5,161 nt of DNA from Dysgonamonadaceae bacterium (GTDB lineage Bacteria > Bacteroidota > Bacteroidia > Bacteroidales > Azobacteroidaceae), in the NCBI GenBank assembly GCA_031261015.1, contig JAISKG010000055.1:1-5161 (forward strand), in the 5' to 3' direction. Positions 1 through 5,161 of this stretch are shown here, piece by piece; the first letter of the stretch is position 1, and each line of letters opens with the position of its first letter. Position numbers and translations under genes: made by a program. Under the pieces are notes generated by a model. The model was not told the DNA's origin and did not search any database. It was given only the letters and a program-made list of their open reading frames with translations.

Positions 1-924
<924 letters not shown>

Positions 925-927
925 TTT

Positions 928-1161
928 ATGGAACTGACGATCATATCTCCGGAAAAAATACTTTACAAAGGTCAGGCAGAATCGGTTACGCTTCCCGGCT
1001 TGAAGGGATCGTTTACGGTTTTGGAGCGACATGCCTCGATTATCTCGGTGTTGGGTGCCGGCACGATCCGGTATCTCCATAAAGAAAAGGAAAGTTTGGT
1101 TCCGGTCAATGAAGGATTTGTGGAAGTAAAAAACAATGTAGTAACGGTTTGTATCGAATAA
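928..1161 (+). CDS. atpC: ATP synthase F1 subunit epsilon, short form (N-terminal beta-sandwich only)
   Basis: Central-stalk subunit that binds gamma and touches the c-ring, linking ring rotation to the F1 head. The 77-residue product begins MELTIISPEKILYKG, followed by a small beta-rich domain with typical epsilon elements: VTLPGLKGSFTVLERHA (residues 20-36), a GAGTIRY strand and VNEGFVEVKNNVVTV near the end. E. coli-type epsilon is about 135-140 residues and carries a C-terminal helical hairpin that can insert into F1 and block ATP hydrolysis; here the protein stops right after the beta-sandwich. The next ATG follows 1 nt after the stop and in another frame, so the short form does not look like a recent frameshift. 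Start at 928 lies 3 nt after the atpD stop and has no Shine-Dalgarno motif, only A/T-rich sequence. Short epsilon subunits are known in Bacteroidetes and Chlorobi, so this is probably the normal form. Confidence 0.96.
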   Translation: MELTIISPEKILYKGQAESVTLPGLKGSFTVLERHASIISVLGAGTIRYLHKEKESLVPVNEGFVEVKNNVVTVCIE

Positions 1162-1162
1162 A

Positions 1163-1570
1163 ATGAACGGATGCTTGAATACGAAAAAAAAGGCGGGAGC
1201 GGTCGCAGGAAGCATGACTGCGCTCCTGTTATTGCTGTTGGTCGCTTTTCACTCCGCATTATTTGTGAATGAAATTCCTTATTATACAGCCATTGGCTTT
1301 ATCCTCGTCCTGTTTGTCTATGAAATTCAAACGATTGTGATTGTTTTCAAGAAGATAAAAACCGCTCGTCCGCAACAGATCGTATCGTTGTATATGATGC
1401 TGAAAGTGATTAAAATATTTATTTTTTTAGCAACATTGGCAATTTATTTATTAGCCGTAAAAATAGAAAGTCAACGATTTGTTTTAGTGTTGGTTGCAAT
1501 CTATTTCTTCTACCTTTTGTTTGATACTTGTTTTTTGACTGCAGTCGAAAAACGAGAGAAAAAAGAATGA
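1163..1570 (+). CDS. Small four-helix membrane protein in the AtpI position of the operon
   Basis: A 135-residue protein that I cannot assign by sequence motif alone. It has a Lys-rich start (KKK at 8-10), then four hydrophobic stretches at about residues 15-35, 41-62, 75-98 and 105-127, separated by short polar loops (KKIKTARPQQ at 63-72, KIESQ at 100-104), and a charged tail ending EKREKKE. The even helix count and charged ends suggest both termini are cytoplasmic. It starts 1 nt after the atpC stop and ends 3 nt before atpB, so it is surely part of the operon. In E. coli the gene just ahead of atpB is atpI, a small membrane protein tied to ATP synthase assembly, and Bacteroidetes operons commonly carry an uncharacterised membrane protein here. 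I infer an AtpI-like assembly role from position and topology. M18 could be an alternative start but would lose part of helix 1, so 1163 is preferred. MNGC at the N-terminus is not a lipobox. Confidence 0.85.
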   Translation: MNGCLNTKKKAGAVAGSMTALLLLLLVAFHSALFVNEIPYYTAIGFILVLFVYEIQTIVIVFKKIKTARPQQIVSLYMMLKVIKIFIFLATLAIYLLAVKIESQRFVLVLVAIYFFYLLFDTCFLTAVEKREKKE

Positions 1571-1573
1571 ATT

Positions 1574-2644
1574 ATGCGATTTAAATTATTTATATTTGGT
1601 TTATTTCTCTTTCTGGGAATTGTTTCCGCAAAAGCAACGGAAACGGCTCCTGCGGAAGAATTGGATGTGACCGAACTGATTTTGGAGCACGTAGCCGATG
1701 CTTACGAGTGGCACATCGTCAGTTTCGGGCATACGCACCTTTCCATTCCCTTGCCGGTGATTGTGAGAGGAGAAGACGGCGAATGGCACGTTTTTTCTTC
1801 TTCCCGATTTGCACACGGACATGCTGAATATCAAGGATTTTACCTTTCTCAAGAAGAAGATCATAAAGGAAAAATCGTAGAAAAAAATGCCGAAGGAGAA
1901 GAAATCCGTCCCTGGGATTTTTCGATAACGAAAAATGCCTGTTCATTGATCGTGAGCAGTATCGCACTGATAATCCTGATTTTGTCTTGCGCGCGCTGGT
2001 ACAGAAAAAGACGGCAACATCCCGAATCCATTTCTCCCAAAGGCTTTATTGCAATGATGGAAATGTTGATTATGAGCATTGTGGACGACGTGATCAAACC
2101 TTGCATCGGCAAACATTACAAACGCTATACTCCTTACTTATTGACGGTATTTTTCTTCATCTTTTTCAATAACTTATTGGGAATCATTCCTTTCGTTCCG
2201 GGAGGAGCCAATGTAACGGGAAATATCGCCATCACTTTTGTATTAGCGATTTCTACTTTTATCATCATCAATATTTTCGGAACAAAAGAATATTGGAAAG
2301 AGATTTTCTGGCCGGATGTTCCGATTTGGCTGAAAATTCCACCGATTATGCCGTTGATCGAATTGGTTGGTGTTTTCACCAAGCCATTTGCATTGATGAT
2401 TCGTTTGTTTGCCAATATTTTAGCTGGTCACGCCATCGTATTAGGACTGACTTGCATGGTCTTCGTGACGGTGAGCATGGGCGTAGCCATGAATACAGGA
2501 ATGACTGTGCTTTCGGTAATTATGACGGTTTTCATTGATTTTGTCGAATTGTTGGTGGCCTTCATCCAAGCCTATGTATTTACGCTATTGTCGGCAGTAT
2601 TTATCGGCTTGTCACAGGCGGAACCACATCATGTAAAAAATTGA
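1574..2644 (+). CDS. atpB: ATP synthase Fo subunit a with signal peptide and periplasmic N-terminal domain
   Basis: Membrane stator subunit that forms the two ion half-channels beside the c-ring. The 356-residue product is longer than E. coli subunit a (about 270). It opens with a signal peptide (MRFK, hydrophobic core 5-17, cleavage likely after VSA-19 or AKA-21), then a soluble, presumably periplasmic segment to about residue 118 with eight His (39, 47, 53, 55, 72, 81, 83, 97) and the stretch HTHLSIPLPVIV. The membrane part follows: a helix at about 121-140, helices near 187-208 and 216-236, and the long core helices 258-345. Arg277 in MIRLFANILAGH (codon 2402-2404) is the essential arginine; Gln332 in FIQAY matches E. 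coli Gln252; His286 and Glu325 occupy the places of E. coli Glu219 and His245, exchanged. ATG at 1574 is chosen because it gives the full signal peptide. No Shine-Dalgarno sequence at normal spacing. Long subunits a with a signal peptide are usual in Bacteroidetes. Confidence 0.98.
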   Translation: MRFKLFIFGLFLFLGIVSAKATETAPAEELDVTELILEHVADAYEWHIVSFGHTHLSIPLPVIVRGEDGEWHVFSSSRFAHGHAEYQGFYLSQEEDHKGKIVEKNAEGEEIRPWDFSITKNACSLIVSSIALIILILSCARWYRKRRQHPESISPKGFIAMMEMLIMSIVDDVIKPCIGKHYKRYTPYLLTVFFFIFFNNLLGIIPFVPGGANVTGNIAITFVLAISTFIIINIFGTKEYWKEIFWPDVPIWLKIPPIMPLIELVGVFTKPFALMIRLFANILAGHAIVLGLTCMVFVTVSMGVAMNTGMTVLSVIMTVFIDFVELLVAFIQAYVFTLLSAVFIGLSQAEPHHVKN

Positions 2645-2704
2645 AAATGAGAAATAAACAGAAAGAAAATTAAATAAAAATATCAATCATTAAAATTCAA
2701 AATT
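2645..2704 (+). promoter_or_regulatory. A-rich untranslated leader of atpE, possible translation enhancer
   Basis: This is the only gap above 6 nt in the window. By my count its 60 bases include 38 A and only 8 G or C, far more A-rich than the flanking genes. I see no inverted repeat, no terminator and no convincing Bacteroidetes promoter (TTG, about 19 nt, TAnnTTTG). The c subunit is needed in about 8-15 copies per complex, and in E. coli an A/U-rich region ahead of atpE boosts its translation. A similar role here, as an unstructured, ribosome-accessible leader in an organism that does not rely on Shine-Dalgarno pairing, is inference. An internal promoter or an mRNA processing site are alternatives. 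Confidence 0.4.
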
Positions 2705-2959
2705 ATGTTATTGTCAATTTTATTGCAAGCAGCAACTACAGGAGCAGGATTAGCCAAATTAGGCGCGGGTCTGGGAGCAGGATTAACCGTTCTTGGAGCT
2801 GGTTTGGGAATCGGTAAAATCGGTCAGGCTGCTATGGACGGCATCGCCCGTCAACCCGAAGCAACCGGAGATATTCGTACGAATATGATTATCGCGGCCG
2901 CTCTAATCGAAGGAGTTGCCTTGTTTGCTGTGGTTGTTTGCGGATTCTTTATTAAATAA
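2705..2959 (+). CDS. atpE: ATP synthase Fo subunit c (proton-type ring subunit)
   Basis: Hairpin membrane protein that forms the rotating ring and carries one ion per subunit. The product has 84 residues. Helix 1 (about 14-44) is glycine-rich, with Gly at 22/24/26 and a GxGxGxG run at 31-37 for tight helix packing. The polar loop ARQPEATGD (48-56) contacts gamma/epsilon. Helix 2 carries the ion-binding Glu69 in AAALIEGVALFA (codon 2909-2911). Compared with the Na+-binding Ilyobacter ring, the Gln32 position is Ile36 and the Ser66/Thr67 positions are Gly70/Val71, so the Na+ ligands are missing and H+ is predicted. The ATG at 2705 follows a 60-nt A-rich leader; the stop is 6 nt before atpF. No lipoprotein or secretion signal is seen beyond the membrane helices. 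Length and loop are typical of the family. Confidence 0.98.
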   Translation: MLLSILLQAATTGAGLAKLGAGLGAGLTVLGAGLGIGKIGQAAMDGIARQPEATGDIRTNMIIAAALIEGVALFAVVVCGFFIK

Positions 2960-2965
2960 AAAGAT

Positions 2966-3460
2966 ATGTCATTATTAACACCGGATCCGGGTCTGTTGTT
3001 CTGGATGATTTTGTCGTTTGGAATCGTTTTCTTTGTGCTGGCAAAGTTTGGTTTTCCCATTATCGTCGATATGGTTGAAAAGCGCAAAGCCTACATTGAC
3101 CAATCGCTGGAATCGGCTAAACAGGCCAATGAGCAATTGTTGGGCATTCAGTTGGAAAGCGAGCGAATGATGAAGGAAACGCGCGAAGAACAAGTCCGCA
3201 TTTTGAAGGAAGCCAACGAAATACGCGCCAAAATCATCAACGATGCCAAAGATCAAGCATCCGTTGAAGTGCATAAGCTATTGGAAGAAAATAAGTTAGT
3301 AATCCAGAAAGAAAGAGATGCGGCGATGCGCGATATTCACAACCAAATCGCGATTTTGAGTATCGACATTGCTGAAAAAATTCTTCGTAAGAACTTGGAT
3401 AACAAGCCGGCGCAAGTCGAATTGGTCGATAAGCTGATTGCGGAAGCACAACAAAATTAA
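2966..3460 (+). CDS. atpF: ATP synthase Fo subunit b (peripheral stalk)
   Basis: Peripheral-stalk subunit that anchors the F1 head to subunit a and resists rotor torque, acting as a dimer. The 164-residue product has a short N-terminus (MSLLTPDPG), one membrane helix at about residues 10-29 (LLFWMILSFGIVFFVLAKFG) and a boundary segment FPIIVDMVEKRKAYI. From about 38 to 145 it is a long, highly charged helix rich in Ala, Glu, Lys, Gln and Arg (for example ESAKQANEQLL, KEANEIRAKIINDAK), as expected for the right-handed b coiled coil. The C-terminus DIAEKILRKNLD and DKLIAEAQQ resembles the delta-binding end of b. Length is normal (E. coli b is 156). Only one b gene is seen, so a homodimer is likely. 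It sits 6 nt after atpE and 5 nt before atpH, without a Shine-Dalgarno motif. Confidence 0.98.
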   Translation: MSLLTPDPGLLFWMILSFGIVFFVLAKFGFPIIVDMVEKRKAYIDQSLESAKQANEQLLGIQLESERMMKETREEQVRILKEANEIRAKIINDAKDQASVEVHKLLEENKLVIQKERDAAMRDIHNQIAILSIDIAEKILRKNLDNKPAQVELVDKLIAEAQQN

Positions 3461-3465
3461 TCGAC

Positions 3466-3999
3466 ATGAATGCAGGAATAATTTCAACCCGGTATGCACG
3501 AGCCATTTACGAATTTGCTTCGGAACGAGGCGAAGAAACGGCTTTGTACCGGGAAATGAAAGTCTTGGCGCAAAACTTTTCCGGTCACCCGGCGATGCGG
3601 CGAGTAATGAACGACCCTGTGCTTTCTCCGGAGGAAAAAATAAAAACGCTCAGCATCGCAGCCGGCGTGGATATTTCTGCATTATTGCAGCAAATCCTTC
3701 GAGTTGTGGTTCGGAACGGACGGGCTAATTACATGGAAAACATTGCGTTGATGTACGATCAAGTCTATCGCAAAGCCAAAGGAATTGTCGTGGCTCATCT
3801 GACGACAGTCACGCCCGCCGACGAACCAATCCGGCAAACTTTAGTCGAATTAATTTCAAAAGTCATCGAAAATAAAACAGTGGAGTTTCATTCGGAAACC
3901 GACCCCGGCCTGATCGGAGGATTTGTGTTGGATATCGAAGATAACCGATTGGATGCCAGTGTAAAAGGACAATTAAATCAAATCAAATGTCAGATATAA
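3466..3999 (+). CDS. atpH: ATP synthase F1 subunit delta (OSCP-like)
   Basis: Connects the top of the alpha3beta3 head to the b stalk. The 177-residue product matches the usual length. The N-terminal helical domain (about 1-105) starts with the family signature [16 protein letters not shown] (7-22), followed by [14 protein letters not shown] (49-62) and a helical [13 protein letters not shown] segment (81-93). The C-terminal domain (about 107-177) has the beta element [12 protein letters not shown] and the conserved [22 protein letters not shown] block (149-170), which corresponds to the LIGG...DGSV..QL motif of OSCP/delta. The start at 3466 is 5 nt after the atpF stop and leaves exactly the expected short run before the signature. 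The last 13 nt, including the stop, lie inside the start of atpA, which suggests translational coupling. Nothing unusual in the frame. Confidence 0.98.
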   Translation: MNAGIISTRYARAIYEFASERGEETALYREMKVLAQNFSGHPAMRRVMNDPVLSPEEKIKTLSIAAGVDISALLQQILRVVVRNGRANYMENIALMYDQVYRKAKGIVVAHLTTVTPADEPIRQTLVELISKVIENKTVEFHSETDPGLIGGFVLDIEDNRLDASVKGQLNQIKCQI

Positions 4000-5161
4000 A
4001 AGCAAGTGAAGTTTCAGATATCTTGAAAATGCAATTGGCAGGAATAGATACCCGCGTGCAATTTGAAGAAATAGGTAAAGTGTTGCAGGTGAGCGATGGA
4101 GTGGTGCGAATCTTCGGCCTGAGCCAAGCAGAATCCGGCGAACTTCTCCAGTTTGAAAATGGTCTGATGGCTGTGGTCATGAACTTGGAAGAAGACAACG
4201 TGGGAGCCGTTCTCTTGGGTGCGACCGACAGCGTCAAGGAAGGCGATACCGTGAAACGCACCAAGCGGATCGCTTCGATCCCTGTAGGAGAAGGTCTTCT
4301 CGGCAGAGTCATCAATCCGTTGGGACAACCCGTTGACGGTCATGGAGCTATCTCCGGCGAACTGCTCGAAATGCCTTTGGAACGCAAAGCTCCGGGCGTC
4401 ATTTTCCGCCAACCGGTAATGCAACCTTTACAAACGGGAATCAAAGCGATCGACGCCATGATTCCGATCGGTCGAGGACAACGCGAATTGATCATCGGCG
4501 ACCGGCAAACGGGGAAAACGGCGATTGGCATTGATACCATTATCAATCAACGAGTTAATTACGAAGCTGGCGATCCTGTTTATTGTATTTATGTAGCAAT
4601 CGGACAAAAAGGTTCGACTGTAGCCGGAATTGTCAATACATTGAAGGAACACGGCGCATTGGAATATACAACTATCATTTTAGCAACGGCTTCCGATCCG
4701 GCCGCCTTGCAATTTTACGCTCCTTTTGCCGGAGCCGCTATCGGCGAATATTTCCGCGATACCGGCCGCCACGCCTTGGTTATTTACGACGATTTGTCGA
4801 AACAAGCAGTGGCTTACCGCGAAGTGTCGTTGATTTTGCGGCGTCCTTCCGGCCGTGAAGCCTATCCGGGTGATATTTTTTATTTACATTCCCGTCTGTT
4901 GGAACGTGCGGCGAAAATCATTGATAACGATGAAGTTGCCAAGCAAATGAACGATTTACCCGACAATTTAAAAGACAAAATAAAAGGCGGCGGATCGTTA
5001 ACTGCTCTGCCGATCATTGAAACGCAAGCCGGCGATATTTCGGCTTACATTCCAACCAATGTGATCTCGATTACCGACGGACAGATTTTCTTGGAAACCG
5101 GTTTGTTCAACGCGGGTATTCGTCCGGCAATTAATGTGGGAATTTCCGTTTCCCGTGTAGG
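3987..5161 (+). CDS. atpA: ATP synthase F1 subunit alpha, 3'-truncated by window edge
   Basis: Non-catalytic nucleotide-binding subunit of the F1 head, which contributes the arginine finger to the neighbouring beta site. The frame is open from ATG 3987 to the window end: 391 full codons plus two bases, about three quarters of a usual alpha (just over 500 residues). Domains seen: N-terminal helix ([13 protein letters not shown]), beta-barrel (about 25-95, with [14 protein letters not shown] and [13 protein letters not shown]), then the nucleotide-binding domain with Walker A GDRQTGKT (171-178), [22 protein letters not shown], Walker [16 protein letters not shown] (264-278), [26 protein letters not shown] and [14 protein letters not shown]. 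The arginine finger is Arg390 in GISVSRV (codon 5154-5156), right before the edge. The C-terminal helical domain is missing. The start overlaps the last 13 nt of atpH; this ATG is preferred over the one at 4029 because it keeps the conserved N-terminal helix. Confidence 0.98.
   Translation, partial: MSDIKASEVSDILKMQLAGIDTRVQFEEIGKVLQVSDGVVRIFGLSQAESGELLQFENGLMAVVMNLEEDNVGAVLLGATDSVKEGDTVKRTKRIASIPVGEGLLGRVINPLGQPVDGHGAISGELLEMPLERKAPGVIFRQPVMQPLQTGIKAIDAMIPIGRGQRELIIGDRQTGKTAIGIDTIINQRVNYEAGDPVYCIYVAIGQKGSTVAGIVNTLKEHGALEYTTIILATASDPAALQFYAPFAGAAIGEYFRDTGRHALVIYDDLSKQAVAYREVSLILRRPSGREAYPGDIFYLHSRLLERAAKIIDNDEVAKQMNDLPDNLKDKIKGGGSLTALPIIETQAGDISAYIPTNVISITDGQIFLETGLFNAGIRPAINVGISVSRV

Noticed and set aside
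1163..1174. MNGC as a lipoprotein signal
   Set aside because: The Cys at position 4 is not preceded by a hydrophobic core; the hydrophobic helix comes after the Lys run.
2647..2673. 8-codon ATG-to-TAA frame (MRNKQKEN) in the atpB-atpE gap
   Set aside because: Too short and of too simple composition to call a gene; kept only as a remark on the atpE leader.
2645..2704. Internal promoter or terminator before atpE
   Set aside because: No TTG/TAnnTTTG pair with suitable spacing, and no inverted repeat followed by T residues.
3438..3728. 96-codon + frame bridging the atpF end and atpH
   Set aside because: It overlaps the well-supported atpH in another frame and shows no family features.
4014..4424. 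136-codon minus-strand frame opposite atpA
   Set aside because: Antisense to the highly conserved alpha subunit, with no family features of its own.

Overview
This window is a stretch of an F-type (F1Fo) ATP synthase operon read entirely on the + strand. It holds eight protein genes, with almost no non-coding DNA and both ends cut inside genes. The gene order, a signal peptide on subunit a, a very short epsilon subunit, an insert in the beta subunit and A/T-rich leaders without Shine-Dalgarno motifs all point to the phylum Bacteroidota, most likely the order Bacteroidales. The genus cannot be named from the sequence alone.

Layout: 1-924, 3' part of atpD (catalytic beta subunit); 928-1161, atpC (epsilon, N-terminal domain only); 1163-1570, an unnamed four-helix membrane protein in the place of AtpI; 1574-2644, atpB (Fo subunit a, with a signal peptide and a His-rich periplasmic N-terminal domain); 2645-2704, the only real gap, 60 nt with 8 G or C bases; 2705-2959, atpE (c-ring subunit); 2966-3460, atpF (b stalk); 3466-3999, atpH (delta, OSCP-like); 3987-5161, 5' part of atpA (alpha), overlapping atpH by 13 nt and running off the window just after its arginine finger. 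atpG (gamma) is not present; by analogy with related genomes it is expected just after atpA.

Together these genes encode a rotary enzyme. Ions pass between subunit a and the c-ring and turn the ring and central stalk (gamma/epsilon). The b and delta subunits hold the alpha3beta3 head still so that the beta sites make ATP. Residues in a (Arg277, His286, Glu325, Gln332) and c (Glu69, without the known Na+-site ligands) predict a normal proton-driven machine. Spacings of 1-6 nt and the atpH/atpA overlap indicate one transcript with translational coupling; the A-rich leader before atpE may raise translation of the subunit needed in most copies.

I found no previously undescribed system. The points worth a second look are lineage-type variations on a known machine: the truncated epsilon, the beta insert, the periplasmic domain of subunit a, the AtpI-position membrane protein and the atpE leader.
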